In this document: positions 1 to 8,754 of the stretch, one piece after another
Numbering within the stretch: the first letter of the stretch is position 1
Layout: each line of letters begins with the position of its first letter
Assembly (NCBI RefSeq): GCF_001531445.1
Contig: NZ_LQYA01000196.1
Coordinates: forward strand, 15,930 to 75,107
Origin: Sporosarcina koreensis
GTDB taxonomy: Bacteria; Bacillota; Bacilli; Bacillales_A; Planococcaceae
Length of the DNA: 59,178 bases
Direction of reading: 5' to 3'
Notes under the pieces: generated by a model
What the model was told of the DNA's origin: nothing
What the model saw: the letters and a program-made list of their open reading frames with translations, nothing else
Database searches by the model: none
Position numbers and translations under genes: made by a program

Positions 1-787
1 CCGTACGATGGACCGGATTGCAAAAACAGCCGAAGATGCAGTCGATTACCGTTCAGTCGTTTCCACACGCCGTCGTGAAAAACATGGCAATATGACAGAA
101 GCAATCGGTCAGGCGGCAGCTTATACGGCTATCAATTTAAAGGTGAAAGCAGTACTTGCCCCTACAGAAAGCGGGCATACTGCCAAAATGATCGCCAAAT
201 ATCGACCGGGCTGCCCGATTATCGCGATTACCGCTTCGGATGAATGCTCAAGGAAATTGTCGCTTGTATGGGGAATCTATCCGATTTTCGGCGAAAGAGT
301 AAATTCCATCGATGCAATTTTGCAAGAATCTGTCGAAGAAAGTGTGAAACATCAATATGTCACCCACGGTGATGTTGTCATTATCACGGCAGGCGTCCCG
401 GTCGGCGAAGCGGGAACGACGAACCTGATGAAAATCCATGTTATCGGCGATATGCTGGCCAAAGGACAGGGAATCGGAAAGTCTGTCGCGTTCGGACAAG
501 CGGTTGTCGCTCATAATGCTCAGGAAGCATTGGCACATAACATGAAGGGGAAGATTCTTGTCACCTATTCCTCTGACCGTGATATGATGCCTGCCATTGA
601 AGAATGCGCAGGTTTAATAACAGAAGAGGGCGGATTGACAAGTCATGCGGCTGTTGTCGGCCTTAGTTTAGGCATCCCTGTCATCGTCGGTGTTGAGAAA
701 GCGACTGAAACGATTATCGATGGCAAAGACATAACGATGGATGCGGAATCCGGAGTCATTTATAATGGACATGCACGGGTTCTTTGA
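1..787 (+). CDS. pyk: Pyruvate kinase, C-terminal part (5' end outside the window)
   Basis: The window opens inside this gene, so only about the last 261 codons are seen and no start is present. The enzyme makes pyruvate and ATP from phosphoenolpyruvate and ADP, the last step of glycolysis, in the cytoplasm. The visible part starts at the end of the barrel domain (RTMDRIAKTAE) and continues through the C-terminal allosteric domain (APTESGHTA, IITAGVPVGEAGTTN). It ends in the extra mobile PEP-utiliser-like domain of Bacillus-type pyruvate kinases, with the GLTSHAAVVG signature about 45 residues from the end. A strong terminator follows. Neighbours fxsA and ytvI match the B. subtilis order. Confidence 0.96.
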   Translation, partial: RTMDRIAKTAEDAVDYRSVVSTRRREKHGNMTEAIGQAAAYTAINLKVKAVLAPTESGHTAKMIAKYRPGCPIIAITASDECSRKLSLVWGIYPIFGERVNSIDAILQESVEESVKHQYVTHGDVVIITAGVPVGEAGTTNLMKIHVIGDMLAKGQGIGKSVAFGQAVVAHNAQEALAHNMKGKILVTYSSDRDMMPAIEECAGLITEEGGLTSHAAVVGLSLGIPVIVGVEKATETIIDGKDITMDAESGVIYNGHARVL

Positions 788-804
788 CAAAGTATAAATA
801 ATGA

Positions 805-846
805 AAAAAAGGCTGTCTTCCGACTTGTTTCGGAAGCGGCCTTTTT
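805..846 (+). terminator. Rho-independent terminator after pyk
   Basis: An AAAGGC-type stem with a TTCCG/CGGAA core and loop ACTTGTTT ends in GGCCTTTTT. It lies between pyk and fxsA and probably ends the pyk transcript. Confidence 0.8.
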
Positions 847-866
847 AGGATTGGAGTTGTTGTGAA

Positions 867-1250
867 ATGAAATGGCTGCTGCCATTATTTATTCTCGTAC
901 CAGCCGCGGAGATCATGCTCCTGCTCTATTCAGGGAACGCAATCGGAGTCATGCCGACACTTCTACTTATTCTCATCAGCGGAATCGGGGGAGCTTATCT
1001 AGCAAAAAGACAAGGATTTAAAGCTTTGACCGATCTGAAAAATAGGATGGGAACGATGGAAGCCCCCGGAAACGCAATGATCGATGGCGTCTGTATTTTC
1101 TTTGGCGCTATTCTATTGATCATGCCTGGGTTCATCACGGATATTGCGGGTCTTTTACTTTTATTTAAATGGCCAAGAAATATCATCAGGCCCTTTATCA
1201 TCAGTTGGATATATAAAAAAATGAAACAGGGAAGAATTGTCATCCGGTGA
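867..1250 (+). CDS. fxsA: FxsA-family membrane protein
   Basis: This is a 127-residue polytopic membrane protein of the FxsA family (YtzA in B. subtilis), named for a gene whose overproduction suppresses F-exclusion of phage T7 in E. coli; its normal role is not known. Hydrophobic segments cover about residues 3-21, 28-45 and 73-105. The basic KRQGFKAL loop and the conserved DGVCIFFGAILLIMPGFITD stretch identify the family. The ATG follows a TTGGAG ribosome site. The last 11 bases overlap the end of the convergent ytvI gene. The position after pyk is conserved in Bacillus. Confidence 0.9.
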   Translation: MKWLLPLFILVPAAEIMLLLYSGNAIGVMPTLLLILISGIGGAYLAKRQGFKALTDLKNRMGTMEAPGNAMIDGVCIFFGAILLIMPGFITDIAGLLLLFKWPRNIIRPFIISWIYKKMKQGRIVIR

Positions 1251-2211
1251 AGTATGGATGCTTCTTCAATTTCAGTGCTGCAAATAGTAAGAATGGGGTT
1301 AACAGAATGCCAGGTAACCCGAAAAGATAGAATGAGCAAACGGTGATGAAAAAAGCATGGATCGGCTTTAGGCGAAATGCGGAAGCCCACATATATGATT
1401 CTGCCAATTGCCTTGTTGTAACGATAAAAATATAGAGCAAGGCGAGCGATATACCGGTGAACAATTGGTTGGAATAAAGGAAGAATGCCGACATCGGGAT
1501 GAGAAATAAACCGATGCCCAATAACGGCAGACTATCGGCGATGGAAACAAGAAATGCACTGCCGATCGGCGATTCAAATCCAAGAAGCGAGAATCCGATG
1601 ATGAGGATGATGAAAGTCAACAGAAACAGCCGTGCTTCAACAAATGCGAAAGTGCCGAATAACTCGCCGGATTTTGTGAAGGTGCGTTTAGCTGCAGCGC
1701 GCATGCTGACAGGGAAATAGACGAGAAACCAAAATTTGTTTTTTCCTGATTCACGCAATGCAAAGAAATAAGCAACAAGAAAGATGAACATGCTGAAAAT
1801 TCGTTGAAAAAAGGTTGCAGTGAACGCAACGGCGTATTCGAGTAATGCATGTCCATATTCAATAATCTTTTCCTCAAGGAATGAAAGGATTTTCCCTGTC
1901 AAATCTGTCTTGCCGGTAATAGTGGACAGATGTTTTTCCAAAAGAGGCACCGTGTCCATCAGTCCATGCAAGGCGATGAAACTAAATGAGCTGAAAATGA
2001 ATAGAATTGAAAACATGACAAAAAAAGTGGCAATCGTCAAAGGTAGTTTTGTCATCGTTCGGACTGCTAGTAAAATAGGAGCGGTAAAATAGGCAACAAT
2101 GATTGCAATTCCGACGGGGGGAACAACAAAGATGAAAATCCCCGCAAGTATAGCAGGTATCCATTGATGGGCCAGCGATTTGAATGTATGCTGTTGTATG
2201 TTTTTTAGCAA
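1240..2211 (-). CDS. ytvI: YtvI/AI-2E-transporter-family permease
   Basis: This is a 323-residue integral membrane protein with about seven or eight hydrophobic segments and the layout of the AI-2E/YtvI exporter superfamily: paired helices near the start, a central amphipathic region around residues 90-125, and a hydrophobic C-terminal half with the conserved LADSLPLLGIGLFLIP-like stretch. Family members export small molecules or ions; the substrate here cannot be told. The start is TTG, preceded by AAAAAAGGA with 7-base spacing. It converges on fxsA and diverges from citZ, as in B. subtilis. Confidence 0.85.
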   Translation of the reverse strand: MLKNIQQHTFKSLAHQWIPAILAGIFIFVVPPVGIAIIVAYFTAPILLAVRTMTKLPLTIATFFVMFSILFIFSSFSFIALHGLMDTVPLLEKHLSTITGKTDLTGKILSFLEEKIIEYGHALLEYAVAFTATFFQRIFSMFIFLVAYFFALRESGKNKFWFLVYFPVSMRAAAKRTFTKSGELFGTFAFVEARLFLLTFIILIIGFSLLGFESPIGSAFLVSIADSLPLLGIGLFLIPMSAFFLYSNQLFTGISLALLYIFIVTTRQLAESYMWASAFRLKPIHAFFITVCSFYLFGLPGILLTPFLLFAALKLKKHPYFTG

Positions 2212-2247
2212 GATTTCATCCTTTTTTCTGTTATTCTACAAATAAAA

Positions 2248-2308
2248 CAAGCGTTTCCATTCACAAAACTGTAATATTTGCTTATAATGAGGATTGTAAG
2301 CGTTTCAG
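2248..2308 (+). promoter_or_regulatory. citZ promoter with two candidate cre (CcpA) sites
   Basis: TTCACA (2260-2265), a 17-base spacer and TATAAT (2283-2288) form a SigA-type promoter about 100 bases before citZ. The string AAGCGTTTC occurs twice, once overlapping the -35 region (2249-2263) and once just downstream of the -10 box (2297-2305). Both resemble the core of catabolite-response elements. B. subtilis citZ is known to be repressed by CcpA and CcpC, so carbon control is likely. Neither site matches the full cre consensus perfectly. Confidence 0.5.
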
Positions 2309-2389
2309 ACAGTACTAAATAAAAAGTAGAGTTGCCGGGATTTGCAAGAATTTGTAGATATACGGCAAAAGACTGAAGGAGCGATTTAA

Positions 2390-3505
2390 ATGACAGCATC
2401 AAAAGGTTTGGAAGGAATCGTAGCGACACAATCCGCCATCAGTTCTATTATTGATGACACCCTTACATACGTCGGTTACGATATCGATGATCTTGCAGTA
2501 AATGCAAGCTTTGAGGAAGTTGTTTATCTTTTATGGCATCAGCGTCTGCCGAAAGCGGACGAGCTTGCAGAATTGAAACAGCAACTTGCGGATAATATGT
2601 CGGTTCCACAGCCTGTACTCGATCATTTTAAGACATATCCGATTGGCGAAGTTCACCCGATGGCAGCATTGCGCACTGCAATCTCCCTACTCGGATTATA
2701 CGATGAAAACGCTGAAGATATGTCTGATGAAGCCAATTATGAAAAAGCAATTAAGCTTCAAGCGAAAGTGGCAACGATCGTTACTGCTTTCTCTCGCATC
2801 CGTAAAGGTCAAGAGCCGGTAGCTCCAAAACGGGAACTTGGCTATGCAGCAAACTTCTTATATATGTTAACTGGTGAAGAGCCTAAAGATATCGCAATTG
2901 AAGCATTCAATAAAGCATTAGTGCTTCATGCTGACCATGAATTGAACGCTTCCACTTTCACTGCACGCGTTTGTGTGGCAACGCTTTCCGATATGTATTC
3001 CGGCGTAACGGCTGCAATCGGAGCTCTTAAAGGCCCGCTTCACGGCGGTGCGAATGAGCAAGTCATGAAGATGCTCATGGAAATCGGCGACGAAGATAAA
3101 GTAGAATCCTATATCAGAGAAAAACTTGATAATAAAGAGAAAATCATGGGCTTCGGCCACCGTGTGTACCGTAAAGGCGACCCACGCGCAAAACATCTCC
3201 GTGAAATGTCCAAAAAGTTGACATCACTTCGTGGAGAAGAGAAATGGTATAATATGTCCCTTAAAATTGAATCCATCGTAACTGGTGAGAAGAATTTGCC
3301 ACCGAACGTTGATTTCTATTCTGCTTCGGTATATCATTCACTTGGGATCGATCACGATTTATTCACACCTATTTTTGCGGTTTCCCGGTTCTCGGGCTGG
3401 ACGGCGCATATTTTGGAGCAATACTCCAACAATAGGCTGATCCGTCCGCGTGCAGAATACATCGGACCAGACATGCAAAAATACGTGCCTATCAACGAAA
3501 GATAA
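2390..3505 (+). CDS. citZ: Citrate synthase
   Basis: The enzyme condenses oxaloacetate and acetyl-CoA to citrate at the entry to the TCA cycle, in the cytoplasm. It is 371 residues, the usual length of the short Gram-positive form. Catalytic regions are visible: GPLHGGANEQV with the first active-site His, MGFGHRVYRKGDPRA with the second His, and the C-terminal IFAVSRFSGWTAHILEQ with an arginine-rich tail (RLIRPRAEYIGP). The ATG follows GAAGGAG. The icd gene follows after 95 bases, so the two are probably an operon. The CcpA-like promoter lies upstream. The mdh gene that normally completes this cluster is missing. Confidence 0.97.
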   Translation: MTASKGLEGIVATQSAISSIIDDTLTYVGYDIDDLAVNASFEEVVYLLWHQRLPKADELAELKQQLADNMSVPQPVLDHFKTYPIGEVHPMAALRTAISLLGLYDENAEDMSDEANYEKAIKLQAKVATIVTAFSRIRKGQEPVAPKRELGYAANFLYMLTGEEPKDIAIEAFNKALVLHADHELNASTFTARVCVATLSDMYSGVTAAIGALKGPLHGGANEQVMKMLMEIGDEDKVESYIREKLDNKEKIMGFGHRVYRKGDPRAKHLREMSKKLTSLRGEEKWYNMSLKIESIVTGEKNLPPNVDFYSASVYHSLGIDHDLFTPIFAVSRFSGWTAHILEQYSNNRLIRPRAEYIGPDMQKYVPINER

Positions 3506-3600
3506 CTTGTAGCCGGTTGCTATCAGCTGGATTCACAAGGAATACATCGGGGCGGTAGGATCACTATCGGCCCCCTCATTTCGAAATGGAGGAATAGAAA

Positions 3601-4860
3601 ATGGCGAAAATCACAGTAACTGACGGAGTACTTAACGTTCCGGATCATGCAACAATCCCATTCATTATTGGTGACGGTACAGGTCCTGATATTTGGCATG
3701 CAGCTTCACGGGTAATGGAAGCGGCAGTCGAAAAAGCATACGACGGGCAAAAGAAAATCGAATGGAAAGAAGTTCTTGCAGGTGAAAAAGCATTCAATGA
3801 AACGGGAGAATGGCTGCCACAAGAAACTCTTGACACAATCGATGAATACCTAATCGCTATCAAAGGTCCTTTGACGACTCCGATCGGTGGCGGATTCCGC
3901 TCTTTGAACGTTGCGCTTCGCCAAGAATTGGATCTCTATACTTGCTTGCGTCCTGTTCGTTATTTCGAAGGAGTTCCTTCTCCTGTTAAACGGCCGGAAG
4001 ACTGCGATATGGTCATCTTCCGTGAAAATACTGAAGATATTTATGCAGGTATCGAGTACAAAGAAGGTTCTGATGAAGTTAAAAAATTGATTTCATTCCT
4101 TCAAGATGAAATGGGCGTAAATAAAATTCGTTTCCCTGAAACTTCAGGTATCGGCATCAAGCCTGTTTCCGAAGAAGGCACAAAACGCCTTGTTCGCGGT
4201 GCACTCAACTATGCACTTAAAGAGGGGCGTAAATCTTTAACACTTGTACACAAAGGAAACATCATGAAATTCACTGAAGGTGCTTTCAAAAACTGGGGTT
4301 ACGAAGTTGCTGAACAAGAATTCGGCGATAAAGTATTCACTTGGAACCAATACGATCAAATCAAAGAAGCAGAAGGTACAGAGGCTGCGAACAAAGCACA
4401 AGCTAACGCAGAAGCGGCAGGCAAAATCATCGTAAAGGATGCGATTGCCGATATCTTCCTACAACAAATCTTGACTCGTCCGAAAGAGTTCGATGTTGTT
4501 GCAACAATGAACTTGAACGGTGACTATATTTCTGACGCACTCGCAGCGCAAGTTGGCGGAATCGGTATCGCGCCAGGCGCTAACATCAACTATGTGACAG
4601 GACATGCTATTTTCGAAGCGACACACGGTACAGCTCCGAAATATGCAGGCCTTGACAAAGTTAACCCATCTTCAGTGCTTCTTTCAGGCGTTATGATGCT
4701 TGAGCATATGGGATGGAACGAAGCTGCAAACATGATCACTGCATCTATCGAGAAAACGATCGCTTCGAAAGTTGTCACGTATGACTTCGCTCGTTTGATG
4801 GACGGTGCTACAGAAGTGAAAACTTCCGAGTTTGCTGACGAATTGATTAAAAACCTATAA
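3601..4860 (+). CDS. icd: NADP-dependent isocitrate dehydrogenase
   Basis: The enzyme oxidatively decarboxylates isocitrate to 2-oxoglutarate with NADP. It is 419 residues and matches the Bacillus/E. coli type: the [13 protein letters not shown]-terminus, the phosphorylation-loop serine in [18 protein letters not shown], the isocitrate-binding [13 protein letters not shown], and the acidic metal site in [17 protein letters not shown]. The nucleotide site is at [14 protein letters not shown]. The ribosome site is GGAGG. It follows citZ and ends at a strong terminator. Codon use is notably biased (many GAA, AAA, GCA), as expected of a highly expressed gene. Confidence 0.97.
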   Translation: MAKITVTDGVLNVPDHATIPFIIGDGTGPDIWHAASRVMEAAVEKAYDGQKKIEWKEVLAGEKAFNETGEWLPQETLDTIDEYLIAIKGPLTTPIGGGFRSLNVALRQELDLYTCLRPVRYFEGVPSPVKRPEDCDMVIFRENTEDIYAGIEYKEGSDEVKKLISFLQDEMGVNKIRFPETSGIGIKPVSEEGTKRLVRGALNYALKEGRKSLTLVHKGNIMKFTEGAFKNWGYEVAEQEFGDKVFTWNQYDQIKEAEGTEAANKAQANAEAAGKIIVKDAIADIFLQQILTRPKEFDVVATMNLNGDYISDALAAQVGGIGIAPGANINYVTGHAIFEATHGTAPKYAGLDKVNPSSVLLSGVMMLEHMGWNEAANMITASIEKTIASKVVTYDFARLMDGATEVKTSEFADELIKNL

Positions 4861-4867
4861 CTTGACG

Positions 4868-4906
4868 TTAAAACCGGGAAGCTTTGTTGCTTTCCGGTTT
4901 TTTAAA
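4868..4906 (+). terminator. Rho-independent terminator after icd
   Basis: AAACCGG and GCTT pair with AAGC and CCGGTTT around a TTTGTT loop, followed by a T run. It closes the citZ-icd unit right where mdh would be expected to follow. Confidence 0.85.
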
Positions 4907-4929
4907 TGTTTGGAGATCGCACAAGGGCC

Positions 4930-5012
4930 CATTCTTGCTCGCCAACTTGCTCGCAACGCTTTGCTTATGCTCGCAAGTAAACGCTGTTCTATGTAACGGC
5001 GTTTACTTGCTC
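4930..5012 (-). repeat. Lone hairpin module of the composite intergenic repeat
   Basis: On the + strand, GCAAGTAAACGCTGTT (4973-4988) and AACGGCGTTTACTTGC (4995-5010) form a 16-bp stem with only a G-U pair, closed by a 6-base loop. The neighbouring TGCTCGCAACGCTTTGCTTATGCTCGC block is the reverse complement of the segment after the hairpin at 19501-19525. The outer arms found in other copies are absent. It sits where mdh is found in related genomes. Confidence 0.8.
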
Positions 5013-5081
5013 TTTCCGAGTGAAAATTGATACACTTTCTATAACACTAATTTCATGCAGGAAATTGAAGGGGGAAGAAAG

Positions 5082-5558
5082 TTGATATTAGGTAAAAAAA
5101 GGCGGATAGGAAGGGAAATTGATAAAATTGATGAAGGGGAAAAGCTGAAGCTTACCGAAAAAATCGAGGATAAGGATTTACTACTCTACCTAGGATTGAC
5201 GAATGATTCAAATCCGCTGTACATCCAGCATGATTATGCATCCCAAACCGAATTTGACAAACCGATTGTACCGACTATTATGTTGAATGGAATTATCACT
5301 TCCGCTATTTCAAAATACTTGCCTGGTCCGGGCTCGCATATTACCGAACAGCATCTGTCTTTCCCGAATCATGTGTATCATTATGAAACAATCAATTTTC
5401 TATTTGAAGTGATCCGTGTGGAGAAGGAGAAACGGTCCATAGTGATTCTGGTAGAGGCGACGAATGAAGAGGGGAAAACTGTGATTTCTGGTACAATAAC
5501 GGTCATTCCTCCATCTGTTCGTGAAAATCTGACATCGGATGCAATGGAAAACTTCTGA
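5082..5558 (+). CDS. MaoC-like hot-dog dehydratase/hydratase
   Basis: This is a 158-residue MaoC-family protein. The stretch NDSNPLYIQHDYA followed by PIVPTIMLNG has the layout of the (R)-specific enoyl-CoA hydratase signature (Asp-x-Asn-Pro ... Tyr-Ala ... Gly), with a C-terminal strand set (SIVILVEATNEEGKTVISG) typical of the hot-dog fold. It probably hydrates an acyl thioester, substrate unknown. A TTG start is preferred over the upstream ATG at 5055 because AAGGGGG lies 7 bases before it. Relatives occur between icd/mdh and phoP in other Bacillales, as I recall. Confidence 0.8.
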   Translation: MILGKKRRIGREIDKIDEGEKLKLTEKIEDKDLLLYLGLTNDSNPLYIQHDYASQTEFDKPIVPTIMLNGIITSAISKYLPGPGSHITEQHLSFPNHVYHYETINFLFEVIRVEKEKRSIVILVEATNEEGKTVISGTITVIPPSVRENLTSDAMENF

Positions 5559-5608
5559 TTTAACAACATAGAATAAGACATTGGCGTCTAAGGGGGACTT
5601 GGAAAACC

Positions 5609-6313
5609 GTGCAGAAAATTTTAATCGTGGACGATGAGCAGCCGATCCGAACATTATTGGATTATAATCTTAAACAATCCAATTTCAAAACAATCATGGC
5701 GGCTGATGGTGAAGAAGCGGTATTGAAAGTTGAAAATGAAAACCCTGATTTGATCTTGCTTGATCTCATGCTGCCGAAAATGGATGGTATTGAAGTATGT
5801 AAGATTCTGAGGCAGAGGAATATCAATACGCCGATCATCATGCTGACAGCAAAAGGCGAAGAGACCGATAAAGTCTTAGGATTGGAAATCGGGGCGGACG
5901 ATTATATGACGAAACCATTCAGTCCACGTGAAGTGATTGCAAGAGTAAAGGCGGTTCTGCGCCGCAGTGGAGAGCGAACTGGAATTGACGAGGATGATGG
6001 GCAGATCCTCCGCTCTGCTTCCCTCACGGTTCATCCTGAACAGTATGAAGCTTATCTGAATGAGGAAGCATTAGAGTTCACGCCGAAAGAATTTGAACTG
6101 CTCGTCTATTTCATGCAAAATAAAAACCGTGTGCTCACTCGAGATCAGTTATTGAGTGCAGTTTGGAATTATGATTTTGCCGGAGATACTCGAATCGTTG
6201 ATGTGCACGTCAGCCATTTACGCGAAAAGATCGAGGAAAATACGAGAAAACCTATTTTCATTAAGACGGTTAGAGGGATCGGATATAAATTCGAGGAGCA
6301 AAAAGTGAAATGA
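5609..6313 (+). CDS. phoP: PhoP response regulator (OmpR family)
   Basis: PhoP activates or represses the phosphate-starvation regulon. Its receiver domain (about residues 1-120) has the acidic pair D8/D9, the phospho-acceptor D52 in LLDLMLPKMDG, T80 and K102 in DDYMTKPF. The winged-helix DNA-binding domain follows (about 135-232, with FTPKEFELLVYF and VDVHVSHLREKIE). It has 234 residues, standard for the family. The start is GTG after AAGGGGGACTT. Its stop overlaps the start of phoR (ATGA), indicating translational coupling. The order phoP-phoR upstream of polA is the B. subtilis arrangement, although hflKC and other genes intervene here. Confidence 0.95.
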   Translation: MQKILIVDDEQPIRTLLDYNLKQSNFKTIMAADGEEAVLKVENENPDLILLDLMLPKMDGIEVCKILRQRNINTPIIMLTAKGEETDKVLGLEIGADDYMTKPFSPREVIARVKAVLRRSGERTGIDEDDGQILRSASLTVHPEQYEAYLNEEALEFTPKEFELLVYFMQNKNRVLTRDQLLSAVWNYDFAGDTRIVDVHVSHLREKIEENTRKPIFIKTVRGIGYKFEEQKVK

Positions 6314-7710
6314 AGGATCTCTATTCCAGACTTTTCATCGCTTTTGCTATCATATTTTTGATTCTGTTGACTGGTCTTGGCGTTGTCCTTGGCCAGTTTT
6401 TTCATATGATTGATCATGGAATAACATTGCAGGTCCAGCGGAAATATTGGATTTTTTTACTCGTCATTTTATCGATTGCTTACTTTCTTTCCCTTATCCT
6501 GAGCGCCCGTGTCATCAGGCAATATGCAAAACCAATCGATTTAGTAACAAAAACTGCAGAGAAAATTGCGCGTGGTGATTATTTGGCCAGAACTCCGATT
6601 GACGATTTAGGGAGTGATAATGAGCTTGGCATCGCGGTGAATCAGGTTGCTAGAAATTTACAGGAAACATCTATATTGCGGGCAATGGAGAAGGAACGAC
6701 TGAAAACATTGGTTGAAAGCATGGGTAATGGACTGCTGATGTTCGGAAGGGAAGGCTCTGTCAATTTAGTGAATGGCGTATTTGAAAAGACATTCGGATT
6801 TGACAGTGATAAATTGAAAGGAAAAACATTCATGGAAATCGGATTGCCTCAAGGCATTGAAAATCTGATCGAAGATGTATTTTTGACGGAACAAGTGCAT
6901 GAAAGGCAAATCCGGAACGGTCAATCTCATTTCAATGTTTATGGGGCGCCAGTTATTGGGCGTCACGGCAATTGGCTTGGCATCATTGTTGTGACACATG
7001 ATATTACGAAACTTGTAAGATTGGAGGAAATCCGAAAAGATTTCGTTGCAAATGTTTCCCATGAGCTTCGCACTCCTATCACTTCCATCAAAGGCTTTAC
7101 AGAGACATTATTGGATGGTGCCATGAACGATCATTCCACCTCGAAGGAATTTCTTGGAATCATTCAAAAGGAAAGCGATCGTTTGCATGTATTGATTAAT
7201 GACCTTTTGGAACTGTCAGGAATAGAACGGGATGGCTTCCAACTGCAATTTCAGGAAGTCCTCGTCTCTGATGTCGTTGAGAGCGCGACGAAAATTGTTT
7301 TTGGACTGCTGGAAAGAAAAAATATGAAAACTATTCTAAACATTGAAACGAGTATCACAGTCGAAGCGGATTCAGCCAGACTAATCCAAGTGATGGTCAA
7401 CTTATTGACAAACGCCATCAATTATTCAAAAGAGAATACAACAATTACAGTCAATGCATTTGAAAATGCCGATGAAGCAATTATCGAAGTGATGGATGAA
7501 GGGATAGGAATCGATCGAGTAGAGCTGCCAAGACTGTTTGAACGTTTTTATAGAGTAGATCGTGCCCGCAGCAGGGATTCCGGCGGTACTGGCCTTGGGC
7601 TCGCTATCGTTAAACACTTAATAGAAGCACATCGAGGAAAGGTAACTGTTGAAAGTGAAGTAGGGGTGGGAACAAAATTTACTATATTTTTACCAAAAAA
7701 ATCCGCATAA
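6310..7710 (+). CDS. phoR: PhoR sensor histidine kinase, short form without an extracytoplasmic domain
   Basis: PhoR is the membrane histidine kinase that phosphorylates PhoP. The order is TM helix 1 (about 8-29), a very short external loop (about 30-45), TM helix 2 (46-66), a HAMP-like segment, a cytoplasmic PAS domain (about 131-240), the HisKA box with H251 in SHELRTPITSIK, and a C-terminal ATPase domain with N, G1 (DEGIGID) and G2 (GGTGLGLAIV) boxes. At 466 residues it is about 110 shorter than B. subtilis PhoR, because the extracytoplasmic domain is lacking. A terminator overlaps its stop codon. Confidence 0.93.
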   Translation: MKDLYSRLFIAFAIIFLILLTGLGVVLGQFFHMIDHGITLQVQRKYWIFLLVILSIAYFLSLILSARVIRQYAKPIDLVTKTAEKIARGDYLARTPIDDLGSDNELGIAVNQVARNLQETSILRAMEKERLKTLVESMGNGLLMFGREGSVNLVNGVFEKTFGFDSDKLKGKTFMEIGLPQGIENLIEDVFLTEQVHERQIRNGQSHFNVYGAPVIGRHGNWLGIIVVTHDITKLVRLEEIRKDFVANVSHELRTPITSIKGFTETLLDGAMNDHSTSKEFLGIIQKESDRLHVLINDLLELSGIERDGFQLQFQEVLVSDVVESATKIVFGLLERKNMKTILNIETSITVEADSARLIQVMVNLLTNAINYSKENTTITVNAFENADEAIIEVMDEGIGIDRVELPRLFERFYRVDRARSRDSGGTGLGLAIVKHLIEAHRGKVTVESEVGVGTKFTIFLPKKSA

Positions 7711-7725
7711 CGCGGATTTTTTTTG
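7694..7725 (+). terminator. Terminator overlapping the phoR stop codon
   Basis: AAAAATCCGC and GCGGATTTTT pair around ATAAC, with an eight-T tail. The left arm includes the last codons of phoR (Lys-Ser-Ala-stop), so the phoR end also encodes its terminator. It separates phoPR from hflKC. Confidence 0.85.
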
Positions 7726-7785
7726 AAACCAAATTCGTTCTTCAACCGTATGTACTGTAGATACATACATAAAGGGGGAGTTCAA

Positions 7786-8754
7786 ATGAGCACACGCCGT
7801 GCATCGGTGGCAGCAAGTCTTGTAATCGTTGGAGTGTTATTGCTTATCATTGCATTTACAACATGGTATACAGTGGACGAATCGGAGCAGGCCATTGTGA
7901 TCACGTTCGGAAAAGCAGGTAATCCAGTGACGGATTCCGGCTTGCACTTCAAACTGCCATGGCCGATCCAAAATGTTGAAAAACTATCCAAAGAGACATT
8001 TAGTCTTCAGTTCGGGTACAAACAAGATACCGATGGGGAGCTTGTATCCTATGATAAGGAAACGAAAATGATTACGGGGGATGAATATATTGTCCTTGCA
8101 GATTTAGTTGTCCAATGGAAGATTACAGATCCAGAAAAGTATTTATTCAACTCGCAAGACCCACAGGAAATCCTTCATGATGCAACATCTTCTTCTATCA
8201 GATCGGTTATCGGAAGTTCGACGATCGATGCTGCACTGACAGATGGGAAAGCGGAAATTGAAGCGAAGACACGTGAATTATTGACAACGCTTATGACGAA
8301 TTATGACATCGGTATTTCGATTCAAGGTGTCAAATTGCAGGATGTTGAGCTCCCGAATGCGGACGTCCGTGCTGCATTCACTGCTGTTACAGATGCCCGT
8401 GAAACAAAAAGCACCAAAATTAACGAAGCCGAAAAATACAAGAATCAGCGGGAAAGTGAAGCAATCGGGGAACGTGATGCAATTAAATCCCGCGCGCTCG
8501 GACAAAAAACCGCACGTATCGAGCAAGCGCGTGGAGATGTCGCCTTATTCAATGATCTGCACGCAGAATACAAAAAAAACGTGGCGATTACCCGCCAGCG
8601 CCTGATCATCGAAACGTTGGAGCAAGTATTGCCTCAAGCGAAAATCTATATTATGAATGATAATGGCGAAACGTTGAAATACTTGCCGTTGCAACAATTG
8701 GAAAACCAAACACCACCACCGGCTGATCAGAAAACGGAAGGGGGCGGCAACTGA
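7786..8754 (+). CDS. hflK: HflK-like SPFH/prohibitin-family membrane protein
   Basis: HflK and HflC form a membrane complex that modulates the FtsH protease in E. coli; the role in Firmicutes is poorly known. An N-terminal signal-anchor helix (about residues 8-27) is followed by the SPFH domain (VDESEQAIVITFGKAGNPV, GLHFKLPWPI, PEKYLF) and a long charged coiled coil (about 205-260, rich in E, A, K and R). The C-terminus has a proline/glycine tail. The ATG after AAAGGGGGAG is the start; the upstream in-frame TTG at 7723 lies in the phoR terminator. The stop overlaps hflC by one base (TGATG), so the two are coupled. Confidence 0.9.
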   Translation: MSTRRASVAASLVIVGVLLLIIAFTTWYTVDESEQAIVITFGKAGNPVTDSGLHFKLPWPIQNVEKLSKETFSLQFGYKQDTDGELVSYDKETKMITGDEYIVLADLVVQWKITDPEKYLFNSQDPQEILHDATSSSIRSVIGSSTIDAALTDGKAEIEAKTRELLTTLMTNYDIGISIQGVKLQDVELPNADVRAAFTAVTDARETKSTKINEAEKYKNQRESEAIGERDAIKSRALGQKTARIEQARGDVALFNDLHAEYKKNVAITRQRLIIETLEQVLPQAKIYIMNDNGETLKYLPLQQLENQTPPPADQKTEGGGN

